64,000 bases of DNA, from the NCBI GenBank assembly GCA_902545635.1, contig CACCGT010000005.1:1-64000 (forward strand), written 5' to 3'. The stretch is from an uncultured Pelagibacteraceae bacterium (GTDB taxonomy: Bacteria > Pseudomonadota > Alphaproteobacteria > Pelagibacterales > Pelagibacteraceae). The stretch's first letter is position 1, and every line of letters begins with the position of its first letter. This document shows, piece by piece, positions 37,732 through 45,788 of the stretch. Below the pieces are notes generated by a model. It saw only the letters and a list, made by a program, of their open reading frames with translations. It was not told the DNA's origin and searched no databases. The position numbers and the translations under genes are program-made.

Positions 37732-38775
37732 TTATTTATTTTCCTCATCCCATATAGATGTCCATAAAATATTTCCAGCCATATCTCCAATTAATATACT
37801 TGAACCATCTTCAGTAACTGAAATTGTAGTAACTTCTGACTCTGTGAAACTACGAATTATTATTGTATTACTTGATTTTTCAATTTCTGATAAGAACACT
37901 GAACCATCACTTAATCCTGTAAAAATTGCATTTTCATTTGGGAATGGTTCAACAAATGTTACTAATTTATTTCCAACAAAAGGAAGACAAATTGGTTGAC
38001 GACCCTCTGGACCAATTCCATCAAACGGCCAACAAACCGCATCGTTAGAACCAGATGTTACTAAAAATTTTGTATCATGAACAAAGGCAAAACTCTTAAC
38101 TTTTGTACCATAGCCAGACATTGTAGAATCAGTTTTATCTTTTAAGCGCCAAAAATGAAGTTGATTCTCTTGCATTGAAGTTACTAAATATCTGTCATCT
38201 GGACTAAAAATGACCTTATTATGAGAGCCTTTCCATAATAAATTAGATGATTTCCACTTGTTGCTATAATCTTTTTTCCAAAGAGTGACACCACCGTATC
38301 GAGAAACTGCTAATCTTCTTCCTTTTGAGTCAAATGCTACACCACCAATAGTGCTCTCATGTTCTAATATTTTTGGTTCTTTTCTGCCTGCCATCCACAG
38401 GTAAACGTTATTTCCAGACGTGCAAACCAAACTTCCATTATTTGCTGTAACATGATCAACCCAACGAGAACCAAAATTTGCAATTTCGCTTATTTCTCCA
38501 TTCAGAGAAATTCTTAAAAACCTTCCGTCATCTCCACCAGTTATAATATCATCACCATCTTTTGAAATACAAAGAACAATACCATTATGTGCTTTTATGG
38601 GTTCTGAGCTTTGTCCTGCTTTAAATATTCTTATAGTGCCATCCCCAAATCCAACAGCAATAGAATTACCTATCACTACTGAATTAATAACTGGAATTCC
38701 GAGTCTTAAATCTTTTCCTCTATTTTCAAATTTTGTTTTATTTAACTCTGGGAACTTGTTCAGATCAGCTTTCAT
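37732..38775 (-). CDS. WD40 repeat beta-propeller protein in the zinc operon
   Basis: 347 residues composed of repeated units of about 40 residues, with phrases such as G-D-G-T-I-R-I-F-K, G-D-D-G-R-F-L-R-I, S-P-D-D-R-Y-L-V-T and G-L-S-D-G-S-V-F-L. This predicts a cytoplasmic beta-propeller, since there is no signal peptide. Its ATG overlaps the cobW stop (ATGA), so it is coupled with the zinc metallochaperone. Such WD40 genes accompany CobW in other Alphaproteobacteria, but the function is not known; scaffolding of zinc delivery is a guess. Confidence 0.85.
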   Translation of the reverse strand: MKADLNKFPELNKTKFENRGKDLRLGIPVINSVVIGNSIAVGFGDGTIRIFKAGQSSEPIKAHNGIVLCISKDGDDIITGGDDGRFLRISLNGEISEIANFGSRWVDHVTANNGSLVCTSGNNVYLWMAGRKEPKILEHESTIGGVAFDSKGRRLAVSRYGGVTLWKKDYSNKWKSSNLLWKGSHNKVIFSPDDRYLVTSMQENQLHFWRLKDKTDSTMSGYGTKVKSFAFVHDTKFLVTSGSNDAVCWPFDGIGPEGRQPICLPFVGNKLVTFVEPFPNENAIFTGLSDGSVFLSEIEKSSNTIIIRSFTESEVTTISVTEDGSSILIGDMAGNILWTSIWDEENK

Positions 38776-39743
38776 GCCGATTTACAATTTTCAAATCCCT
38801 CTTTCAAATTCATATTCTCAAGATTTCGACCAATAAAAACTAGTCTAGAGCTTCGTACTTTTCCTTCTGGCCATTTACCCATAGGCGAGGCATCCATAAG
38901 CATGTGTACTCCTTGAAATACATATCGATCACTTTCTCCTGTAAAATCGAGAATTCCCTTAGTTCTCAGTATATCTTGACCCTTTGTCTGTAAAAGCTTG
39001 CTGAACCAATCTTGAAACTTTTCCATATCTAAAGGGCTATCAGAGACAAACGATAAGCTAGTTACATCATCATCATGCTCATGATCATGGTCTGACTCTA
39101 GAAAATCAGGTTCAACTTCTAAAACTCGTTTTAAACTAAATGCATCAAGATTAAGAATTTCATTTAATGATACTCCACATTTAGTAGTATTAATGATTTT
39201 TGCAAAAGGATTAATTTTTCTTATTCTTTCTTTGACTGCTTCTAAACCACTTTCGTCAACAAGATCTATTTTATTTAACAACACAACATCAGCAAAAGCG
39301 ATTTGTTCCTCAGCTTCATGGTGATCAGTTAGTTGAGAACTTAAATGAACAGCATCTGCAACGGTAACAATCGCATCTAACTTTGTTCGATCAGCAACAT
39401 CTTGGTCAACAAAAAAAGTTTGTGCAACTGGGGCTGGGTCAGCTAATCCAGTAGTTTCTACAATAATTGCATCTAATTTATCTGCTCTTTTCATAAGGCC
39501 ACTTAAAATTCTGATTAGATCACCTCTGACAGTGCAGCATATGCACCCATTATTCATCTCAAACACTTCTTCATCAGCATCTACAACTAAATCATTATCT
39601 ATACCTTGTTCGCCAAATTCATTAACGATTACGGCATACTTTTTACCGTGCTGTTCGGTTAGGATTCTATTCAATAAAGTGGTTTTGCCTGCACCAAGAA
39701 AACCTGTCAAAACAGTAACTGGAACTTGTTTATTACTGTCCAT
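38772..39743 (-). CDS. CobW/COG0523 family GTPase, putative zinc metallochaperone
   Basis: G3E GTPase of 323 residues. Walker A G-F-L-G-A-G-K-T-T is at about residues 14-22, the metal-binding C-I-C-C motif is near residue 66, and N-K-I-D gives the guanine specificity. A His/Asp-rich stretch (D-H-D-H-E-H-D-D-D) lies before the C-terminal CobW domain. It starts 7 bases after znuA, which points to zinc (ZNG1/YeiR-like) and not cobalamin as the target. Regulation by the Zur-box region upstream of znuA is likely. Confidence 0.88.
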   Translation of the reverse strand: MDSNKQVPVTVLTGFLGAGKTTLLNRILTEQHGKKYAVIVNEFGEQGIDNDLVVDADEEVFEMNNGCICCTVRGDLIRILSGLMKRADKLDAIIVETTGLADPAPVAQTFFVDQDVADRTKLDAIVTVADAVHLSSQLTDHHEAEEQIAFADVVLLNKIDLVDESGLEAVKERIRKINPFAKIINTTKCGVSLNEILNLDAFSLKRVLEVEPDFLESDHDHEHDDDVTSLSFVSDSPLDMEKFQDWFSKLLQTKGQDILRTKGILDFTGESDRYVFQGVHMLMDASPMGKWPEGKVRSSRLVFIGRNLENMNLKEGFENCKSA

Positions 39744-39750
39744 TAAATAG

Positions 39751-40863
39751 TTAACAACCTTTAAATGATGCTGACATGTTTCTTATTAGATCAAAATATA
39801 AATTTTTACCTGGTTTTAAAGTTGCTCCTAGAGGATCTACAACACCAGTTTTTATATTCATATCTTTTGCAACTGCTTTAATGATGTCAGGATTAAACTG
39901 AGGCTCTGAAAATACGCAAGCAACATTATCATGCTCAATGATTTCTCTAATTTCTGCTAATTGCTCTGCGCCAGGCATTACATCAGTATTGACTGTGAAA
40001 GCGCCTAATATATTTACATTAAATCGTTCTTCAAAATATTGATATGCATCATGAAAAACTATTGAGGCTACGCTTTGGTTTAATTCAGACTTAACGTCAG
40101 CTGTAAGTTTATCTATATCTTTTAAAGCTTTATTTAAATTATTTTTGTATTTAGATGCGTTTTTTGAATCATTTTCTATTAAATGTTCAGTCATCTCTTT
40201 TAATATAGCGCTTGCATTAATTGGATCTAACCAAATGTGTGGATCAAATTCACCATGGTGGTGTCCTTCGTGTCCATCATGATCATCGTGGTCGTCATGA
40301 CCATCCTCTTTTTTAGCATGGTCGTCATGATCGTGATCATCGTGATCATCTTTTTTCTTATGTCCGTGGTCGTCATGATCATCTTCCTTATGACCATCCT
40401 CTTTTTTAGCATGGTCGTCATGATCGTGATCATCGTGATCATCTTTTTTCTTATGTCCATGATCGTCGTGGTCATCATGATCATCATGGTCACCAAAAAT
40501 ATTTCTCTCTCTAAATTTTAATTTAACAATACCTTTTGCATCCATTAGTTCAATCTTGTCTGCCTTCTTAGCTATTGAGTTTAATGGTTTTTCTAAAAAA
40601 TTTTCTATATCCTCACCTACCCAAAATACAATATCTGCGTTTTGTAGCATTTTTGCGTGCGAAGGTTTCATGGCAAATCCATGTGGAGAAGCATAGCCAT
40701 CAACTATTAAATCAGGTTTAGCCACACCATCCATTAAATAGCTAACTAGAGAGTGTATTGGTTTGATTGATGCTACAACTTTAATGTCAGCATTTGCTGA
40801 TGTAAATAAAGTTAAAAATGATAATATTGTAAAGATTATTGAGGATTTTTTTAAGTTTTTCAT
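39751..40863 (-). CDS. znuA: Zinc ABC transporter substrate-binding protein ZnuA
   Basis: Periplasmic zinc receptor of 370 residues with a signal peptide ending T-S-A-N-A. The family ligands appear in K-P-I-H-S-L, the long His/Asp/Lys-rich loop (about residues 122-205), D-P-H-I-W-L-D-P and F-H-D-A-Y-Q-Y-F. The loop is unusually long and contains a 31-residue unit present twice, encoded by a 93-bp DNA repeat. It is divergent from znuC, with Zur-like palindromes between, and heads the cobW-WD40-small gene operon. Confidence 0.96.
   Translation of the reverse strand: MKNLKKSSIIFTILSFLTLFTSANADIKVVASIKPIHSLVSYLMDGVAKPDLIVDGYASPHGFAMKPSHAKMLQNADIVFWVGEDIENFLEKPLNSIAKKADKIELMDAKGIVKLKFRERNIFGDHDDHDDHDDHGHKKKDDHDDHDHDDHAKKEDGHKEDDHDDHGHKKKDDHDDHDHDDHAKKEDGHDDHDDHDGHEGHHHGEFDPHIWLDPINASAILKEMTEHLIENDSKNASKYKNNLNKALKDIDKLTADVKSELNQSVASIVFHDAYQYFEERFNVNILGAFTVNTDVMPGAEQLAEIREIIEHDNVACVFSEPQFNPDIIKAVAKDMNIKTGVVDPLGATLKPGKNLYFDLIRNMSASFKGC
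40297..40458. repeat. 93-bp repeat inside the ZnuA histidine-rich loop
   Basis: Two identical 69-bp blocks, at 40297-40365 and 40390-40458, are offset by 93 bp, equal to 31 codons. They encode repeated H-x-D-D-H, K-K-K-D-D-H and A-K-K-E-D-G-H segments of the zinc-binding loop. Further shorter His-Asp codons surround them. In-frame repeat length means copy number could vary by slippage or recombination without breaking the gene, changing loop length and zinc-buffering capacity. Confidence 0.9.
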
Positions 40864-40883
40864 AATATTTGGTTTTTGTTAAA

Positions 40884-40916
40884 TGTTATAATATAACGCT
40901 GTGTAATAATATAACA
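40884..40916. promoter_or_regulatory. Two Zur-box-like palindromes between znuA and znuC
   Basis: The 73-base gap between znuA and znuC contains GTTATAATATAAC at 40885-40897, perfectly symmetric around its central base, and TGTAATAATATAACA at 40902-40916 with one mismatch. Their centres are 18 bases apart. The GTTATA-n-TATAAC pattern matches alphaproteobacterial Zur operators as I know them, and a Zur-like gene lies at the end of the znuCB operon. One site may serve each divergent promoter. Confidence 0.75.
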
Positions 40917-40936
40917 TTTATAAGTCAAGGAAATAA

Positions 40937-41683
40937 ATGAGCATAGAAAATAATGTTTTGGTAAAGTTAAATAATGTTGGTTTAAAACAAAACCAAAAGT
41001 GGCTTGTTCAAGGTGTTTCTCTTCAGGTTGAAAAAGGTAAAATTGTTACTTTAATTGGTCCTAATGGATCTGGCAAAAGCACGACTGCAAAAATTGCACT
41101 AGGGTTTTACAAAAATATAGAGGGAAACGTAGAAAAATACACTAGTAATATTGGATACGTTCCCCAAAAAATTTCAATAGATTGGACATTGCCGCTAAGA
41201 GTTAATGATCTGATGCTTTTAACAGAAAATTTAAGTGACGAAGTCATAAATGAATCATTAACATTAACGGGTGTTAAGCACCTTAAGGATAAAAGTTTAG
41301 CTAACTTGTCTGGTGGAGAATTTCAGAGAGTGTTACTTGCCAGAGCAATATCAAAAAAACCAGATTTATTAGTTCTTGATGAGCCAGTACAAGGTGTTGA
41401 TTTCACAGGAGAAATTGAATTATATGAACTAATCAAAGAGCTATCATTAAAACTAAATTGTGGGATTCTACTAATATCTCACGATCTTCATACAGTAATG
41501 AGTGCAACTGACCATGTTGTTTGCTTAAACGGTCATGTATGCTGCTGCGGGAGTCCGAGTGAAGTTGCAAAAAATAGTGAATACAAAGCTTTGTTTGGTG
41601 AACAAGCTTCACAAACTTTAGCAATTTACGAACATAAACATGATCATGTTCACACTACAGACGGAGAAATAAAAAAAAAATAG
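40937..41683 (+). CDS. znuC: Zinc ABC transporter ATP-binding protein ZnuC
   Basis: ATPase of the zinc importer, 248 residues. Walker A G-P-N-G-S-G-K-S-T, signature L-S-G-G-E-F-Q-R and Walker B L-L-V-L-D-E-P are present. The C-terminus is His-rich (E-H-K-H-D-H-V-H), possibly a metal-sensing or metal-buffering tail. It begins 20 bases after the second Zur-like box, with a Shine-Dalgarno-like AAGGAAA upstream, and is followed by znuB after 1 base. Confidence 0.96.
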   Translation: MSIENNVLVKLNNVGLKQNQKWLVQGVSLQVEKGKIVTLIGPNGSGKSTTAKIALGFYKNIEGNVEKYTSNIGYVPQKISIDWTLPLRVNDLMLLTENLSDEVINESLTLTGVKHLKDKSLANLSGGEFQRVLLARAISKKPDLLVLDEPVQGVDFTGEIELYELIKELSLKLNCGILLISHDLHTVMSATDHVVCLNGHVCCCGSPSEVAKNSEYKALFGEQASQTLAIYEHKHDHVHTTDGEIKKK

Positions 41684-41684
41684 T

Positions 41685-42488
41685 ATGTTAGATGATTTTT
41701 TTATAAGAGCACTAGTTGCAGGGATAGGTATTGCTTTTGTTGCAGGCCCTCTTGGTTGCTTTGTTGTATGGAGGAGATTATCTTATTTTGGTGATACACT
41801 TGCCCACTCTGCATTGCTCGGTGTAACAATTGCATATTCATTAGAATTTAATATCGCTGTTTCAATATTTTTAATTTCATCGGTAATTGCATTAATTTTA
41901 ATACAACTACAAAGAAAAACTAATCTACCAAGTGATGCATTGTTAGGTCTTCTAGCTCACTCATCATTGGCAGTTGGATTAGTGGTTATTGGATTTTTAA
42001 CCTTTATTAGATTTGATATAATGGGATTACTGTTTGGAGATATTTTAGCAGTTAACAAAAAAGACTTGTTTATTATATGGTTTGGTGGCGCTTTAATATT
42101 AATAACTTTAAAAATAATCTGGAAACCATTATTTGCATCTACAGTTAATTATGAATTAGCTGAAGCAGAAGGTTTAAATCCTGATAGAGCAAAAGCGGTG
42201 TTTACAGTCTTATTGGCTGCAATAATTGCCATTTCAATAAAATTAGTTGGAGTTTTATTAATCACTGGAATGTTAATTATACCAACTGCTATGGCTAGAA
42301 ATCTTTCAGATAATCCACAAAAAATGGTTATTTTTTCAATAATTGGGGGATTGTTATCAGTGTTTATAGGATTGTTCTCTTCGTTAGAATTCAATACACC
42401 GTCTGGTCCATCCATAATTGCTGCAGCTCTTGTGTTGTTTATTTTTTCATTACTTAAAGTTAAACAAACGATACAATTGAAAAATTAA
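41685..42488 (+). CDS. znuB: Zinc ABC transporter permease ZnuB
   Basis: Membrane component of the zinc importer with about eight hydrophobic segments in 267 residues. V-W-R-R-L-S-Y-F-G-D-T-L-A-H-S-A-L-L-G and the late G-V-L-L-I-T-G-M-L-I-I-P-T-A-M-A-R match the ABC-3 permease family. It lies directly between znuC and zur on one transcript. Confidence 0.96.
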   Translation: MLDDFFIRALVAGIGIAFVAGPLGCFVVWRRLSYFGDTLAHSALLGVTIAYSLEFNIAVSIFLISSVIALILIQLQRKTNLPSDALLGLLAHSSLAVGLVVIGFLTFIRFDIMGLLFGDILAVNKKDLFIIWFGGALILITLKIIWKPLFASTVNYELAEAEGLNPDRAKAVFTVLLAAIIAISIKLVGVLLITGMLIIPTAMARNLSDNPQKMVIFSIIGGLLSVFIGLFSSLEFNTPSGPSIIAAALVLFIFSLLKVKQTIQLKN

Positions 42489-42512
42489 TGGAATATTATA
42501 AAAAATAATTAA

Positions 42513-42905
42513 ATGCAAAAACAAGAAACATTAACTAAAAACCAAAAAATAATTTTAGATTTAATTGAAAAATCTGATCAACCATTAAAAGCATACTCAA
42601 TTTTATTTGATGTTAAAAAAAAAGGTATTAATGCTCCTTTGCAAGTTTATAGAGCGTTAAAAAAACTAGTCAAAATCGGAAAAATTCATAAAATAGAAAG
42701 TAGAAACGCTTTCATCGCTTGTAAAAATTCAAAATGTCAAATTGCTAAAGCTACTATTTTTTCAATTTGTGAAAGTTGTGAAGATGTAACTGAAATTCAT
42801 GATCATAAATTATCAGAACATCTAAGAGATTTTAAAGATAATAAAGGAATGAAATATAATAAATACAATTTAGAATTTTTTGGTCTGTGCAAGAAATGCG
42901 TTTAA
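42513..42905 (+). CDS. zur: Fur-family zinc regulator Zur
   Basis: 130-residue Fur-like repressor. The N-terminal winged helix (Q-V-Y-R-A-L-K-K-L-V-K-I-G-K-I-H-K-I-E) is followed by cysteine pairs C-K-N-S-K-C, C-E-S-C and C-K-K-C that would hold structural zinc, plus the E-I-H-D-H-K-L dimerisation segment. As the last gene of znuCB-zur it would repress its own operon and the divergent znuA operon when zinc is sufficient. Assignment to Zur over Fur relies on context. Confidence 0.9.
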   Translation: MQKQETLTKNQKIILDLIEKSDQPLKAYSILFDVKKKGINAPLQVYRALKKLVKIGKIHKIESRNAFIACKNSKCQIAKATIFSICESCEDVTEIHDHKLSEHLRDFKDNKGMKYNKYNLEFFGLCKKCV

Positions 42906-42908
42906 AAA

Positions 42909-43502
42909 ATGAAAATTGAATATTATTTTAGTGTCCTATCTCCGTTTAGTTATCTTGGAGCTGATAGATTTACAAAGATAGTAAGCAAATATAATTTAGA
43001 GGTTATAGAAAAACCACTTGATTTAGTTGGTGAAATTTTTCCAAATACTGGTGGGTTGCCAGTTCCTAAAAGACATCCTGCAAGACAAAAATATAGACTT
43101 GTAGAACTGGAGAGAATTTCAAATAAACTGGGTTTGCCGATTATTAAAAAGCCAAAGTTTTTTCCACCTAAAGACCCACACTTACCAGCAAAATTTGTAA
43201 TAGCTTCAAATAAATTGGGTAATAAACTTCATTTTGGAAATGAATGTTTAAAATATTTATGGTCTATGGATAAAGATCTTTCTGATCACAATACACTTCA
43301 GGAAATTTGTGAAAAATTAAATTTAAACTTTGAAGAAATGAAGAAATTAGCTTTATCTGAAGATGTGAACTTGGAGTATCAAAAAAATTCAAAAGATGCG
43401 GTTGATAATGATGTATTTGGCGCTCCTTCGTATGTCTTAAATAATGAGATTTTTTGGGGTCAAGATAGATTAGATTATCTTGAAGATGCATTAAATAAAT
43501 AA
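42909..43502 (+). CDS. 2-hydroxychromene-2-carboxylate isomerase family (DsbA-like)
   Basis: Thioredoxin/GST-kappa-fold protein of 197 residues. E-Y-Y-F-S-V-L-S-P-F-S-Y-L-G and F-G-A-P-S-Y-V-L-N-N-E-I-F-W-G-Q-D-R are the family's ends. Characterised members isomerise aromatic degradation intermediates with glutathione; most homologues in streamlined genomes are of unknown substrate. It starts 3 bases after zur and may be cotranscribed with it. Confidence 0.82.
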   Translation: MKIEYYFSVLSPFSYLGADRFTKIVSKYNLEVIEKPLDLVGEIFPNTGGLPVPKRHPARQKYRLVELERISNKLGLPIIKKPKFFPPKDPHLPAKFVIASNKLGNKLHFGNECLKYLWSMDKDLSDHNTLQEICEKLNLNFEEMKKLALSEDVNLEYQKNSKDAVDNDVFGAPSYVLNNEIFWGQDRLDYLEDALNK

Positions 43503-43577
43503 TTTAAAATTAATAAATTTTATTAATAATTTAATTAAGCATTAATAGAAACTAATTTTAACAAATCTTTAATATAA

Positions 43578-43603
43578 TATTATCATAATTTAAAATGATA
43601 ATA
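43578..43603. promoter_or_regulatory. Perfect 9-bp inverted repeat upstream of the 79-residue gene
   Basis: TATTATCAT (43578-43586) and ATGATAATA (43595-43603) form a perfect inverted repeat with an 8-base A/T loop, 23 bases before the ATG at 43627. The location suits an operator overlapping a promoter. All arms are A/T-rich except one G/C pair, so chance occurrence in this genome is a real possibility. Confidence 0.35.
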
Positions 43604-43626
43604 AATTTAAAAAAAAAGGAGAGAAA

Positions 43627-43866
43627 ATGACTGCAAATATCAGAATATTAAAATGGACAAGCACAGTTTTGACGCTTTTAGGAATATTAACTTTTTATTT
43701 AGATTACTATCCTTATAGCATGATACCTCACAGTTTAGGTATAATCGGTTGGACTATTGTTGGTACCATTACAAAGGATAAACCTTTATTAACAAATTTT
43801 TCACTACAAATCCCGATAATGATTGCAGGTATAATTAAGTATTCTTATACAACTGGGTTATTTTAA
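43627..43866 (+). CDS. Small hydrophobic membrane protein (possibly DUF6552-like)
   Basis: 79 residues with about three hydrophobic segments: K-W-T-S-T-V-L-T-L-L-G-I-L-T-F, H-S-L-G-I-I-G-W-T-I-V-G, and P-I-M-I-A-G-I-I-K-Y. It has a strong Shine-Dalgarno AAGGAG 5 bases before the ATG, uncommon in this genome, which supports translation. The 3' end overlaps phnM (opposite strand) by 4 bases. Small proteins of this shape are common in SAR11; function unknown. Confidence 0.7.
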   Translation: MTANIRILKWTSTVLTLLGILTFYLDYYPYSMIPHSLGIIGWTIVGTITKDKPLLTNFSLQIPIMIAGIIKYSYTTGLF

Positions 43867-45002
43867 CTTACTTGGATTCCGTTTGACCAAACATTTTTTA
43901 CAACTGGTAAATTTTGATAAATTTTAAACCTTATTAAATCTGCTCTCTTATTATTGTCAATGGAACCCCTGTCATTTAAATTTGTAGCTATAGACGGAGC
44001 GTGACTAGCTGCTGCAAATGCTTTTGGAAGATTATCAATTTCTAAACCCCATTTGACAACAGATATAATTAATGATGATGGAATATAATCTGAGCTTAAG
44101 ATATCTAAACAATCATTTTCTAAGAGTTCTTTTGCAGATATATTGCCAGAGTGTGAACCTCCTCTAAGTAAATTAGGAGATCCCATCATAACTTTAATAT
44201 TGTAATCTTTAGAAGTTTTGGCTGCTTCTAATGTTGTTGGAAATTCAGCCAATTTTACTCCATATTTATTTGAATTATGAACATCATTTTCTGTGGTATC
44301 GTCGTGACTAGCCAAAATACAATCATATGATGATTTAAATTCTAAAATTTTATCTATGTGTTTCTTGCTATTTTTTTTTTGAAGATTTTTTAAGTGATCA
44401 AAATGAATTTCCATTTCATTTTCTGTCATACCGTGTTTAATTGAAAGATATTCTTTGTACTTATCTATAACTCTAAATTGCCTCTGACCTGGTGTATGAT
44501 CCATTATACTAATCAGTTTTACATCGTGAGTTTCATTGTATTCGTCTAATTCATCAATCAAATTCTCCGAACAAGTTTCAGCTCTTAAATGTATTTTGTG
44601 ATCAATCTTGAGAATATTATCTTTTTTAAAACTTGAAATTATATCCGAACAGTTTTTTGCATATTTTTTATATTTTCCTGTTTTTTCAATAGAACCAACT
44701 CTTAATGCATCAAAAACTGTAGTTATTCCAACAGATGCTAATTCTCTATCATGAGATAAAATTGCATTTTCTACTGGAAATGAAACTTTAGGTCTTGGTG
44801 TCATGTGTCTTTCAAGATTGTCAGTATGTAATTCAACCAATCCTGGCGAAATATAATCTTTTTCGCAGTCTATAGAACTTTTGTTATTACTTAATCCACT
44901 ACTTATATCGACAATCTTGTTATCTTTAATCCTGATATGACCATGAACGATTTCATCTTTTTTAATTATCATGGCATTGTTTAAAATATATTCATGCATC
45001 AC
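43863..45002 (-). CDS. phnM: RPnTP hydrolase PhnM (C-P lyase pathway)
   Basis: Amidohydrolase that removes pyrophosphate from alpha-D-ribose 1-methylphosphonate 5-triphosphate to give the 5-phosphate substrate of PhnJ. The metal site V-E-L-H-T-D-N-L-E-R-H, the I-M-D-H-T-P-G-Q-R-Q-F-R motif and S-H-D-D-T-T-E are typical. Length 379 residues is normal. It is separated from the phnG-N run by the inverted DUF1045 gene and has its own promoter in the 72-base divergent gap at 45003-45074. Confidence 0.96.
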   Translation of the reverse strand: MMHEYILNNAMIIKKDEIVHGHIRIKDNKIVDISSGLSNNKSSIDCEKDYISPGLVELHTDNLERHMTPRPKVSFPVENAILSHDRELASVGITTVFDALRVGSIEKTGKYKKYAKNCSDIISSFKKDNILKIDHKIHLRAETCSENLIDELDEYNETHDVKLISIMDHTPGQRQFRVIDKYKEYLSIKHGMTENEMEIHFDHLKNLQKKNSKKHIDKILEFKSSYDCILASHDDTTENDVHNSNKYGVKLAEFPTTLEAAKTSKDYNIKVMMGSPNLLRGGSHSGNISAKELLENDCLDILSSDYIPSSLIISVVKWGLEIDNLPKAFAAASHAPSIATNLNDRGSIDNNKRADLIRFKIYQNLPVVKNVWSNGIQVS

Positions 45003-45074
45003 TTTTTAATACACATGAATTGTTACAAATATTTTAAATTAGAGAAAATTTATATAAGTATTATAAGTTGAATT

Positions 45075-45788
45075 ATGAAAAAATATTCTAGATACGCTAT
45101 TTATTATGCACCTCCAAAAGAGAGTAGTCTAGAAGAATTTGGCAGATATTGGTTCGGTTGGGATCCACTTAATGCAAAGTTAATAAATAACAAACATAGA
45201 ATTAATTATCTAAACAGATTTGGAATTAAAAACTTAATAAACATAGATAAAAATGTTTTAATTGCAAAGAAATATGGGTTTCACGGCACACTTATTCCTC
45301 CTTTTAAACTAAACAAAAATTATAGTACCAATACATTATTTAAAAAAACTGAGGAAATAGCAAAAAAATTCAAAAAATTTAAATTTTATAAATTTAAATT
45401 AAAAAAAATGAATAATTTTTATGCTTTTGTTCAAAATAAAAAAAATAATAACATTAATAATTTATCAAATAGACTAGTTAGAGAATTATTTAAATTTAGG
45501 TCACCTCTTACAAAAAAAGAAATTGATAGAAGAAATCCCTCTAAACTAAGTAAATTACAATTAAATATTTTATATAAATGGGGATACCCCTATTTAATGT
45601 CAGAATTTAATTTCCATATGACCCTTGCATCAGAGGTCACAGGAAACAAATTGTACCTTGAGTTAAAAAAAATTGAAAGAAACAAAGAAATCATTTTAAA
45701 TGAAATAAATAATTTTGATAAAATATATATATTTGGTGAAAACCAAAAAGGAATGTTTGAGAATTTAGAAAATTTTTCACTTAGCTAA
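45075..45788 (+). CDS. DUF1045 phosphonate-associated 2H phosphoesterase-like protein
   Basis: 237-residue protein of the DUF1045 phosphonate-metabolism family. R-Y-A-I-Y-Y-A-P-P and two H-x-T motifs, G-F-H-G-T-L-I-P-P-F and F-N-F-H-M-T-L-A, predict a 2H phosphoesterase fold. Because the cluster lacks phnP, this protein is a candidate for opening 5-phosphoribosyl 1,2-cyclic phosphate, the C-P lyase product. That role is inferred. It is transcribed opposite to the phn genes on both sides and overlaps phnN tail-to-tail by 12 bases. Confidence 0.85.
   Translation: MKKYSRYAIYYAPPKESSLEEFGRYWFGWDPLNAKLINNKHRINYLNRFGIKNLINIDKNVLIAKKYGFHGTLIPPFKLNKNYSTNTLFKKTEEIAKKFKKFKFYKFKLKKMNNFYAFVQNKKNNNINNLSNRLVRELFKFRSPLTKKEIDRRNPSKLSKLQLNILYKWGYPYLMSEFNFHMTLASEVTGNKLYLELKKIERNKEIILNEINNFDKIYIFGENQKGMFENLENFSLS

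Noticed and set aside
40297..40458. Possible CRISPR-like array
   Set aside because: Only two blocks, no spacers, no cas genes, and the repeats are in frame within the znuA coding sequence.
40227..40521. Reading frames rich in Met/Thr or Val/Ile over the ZnuA His-rich loop
   Set aside because: They are alternate-frame readings of the repetitive His/Asp codons of znuA; composition is an artefact of the repeat.
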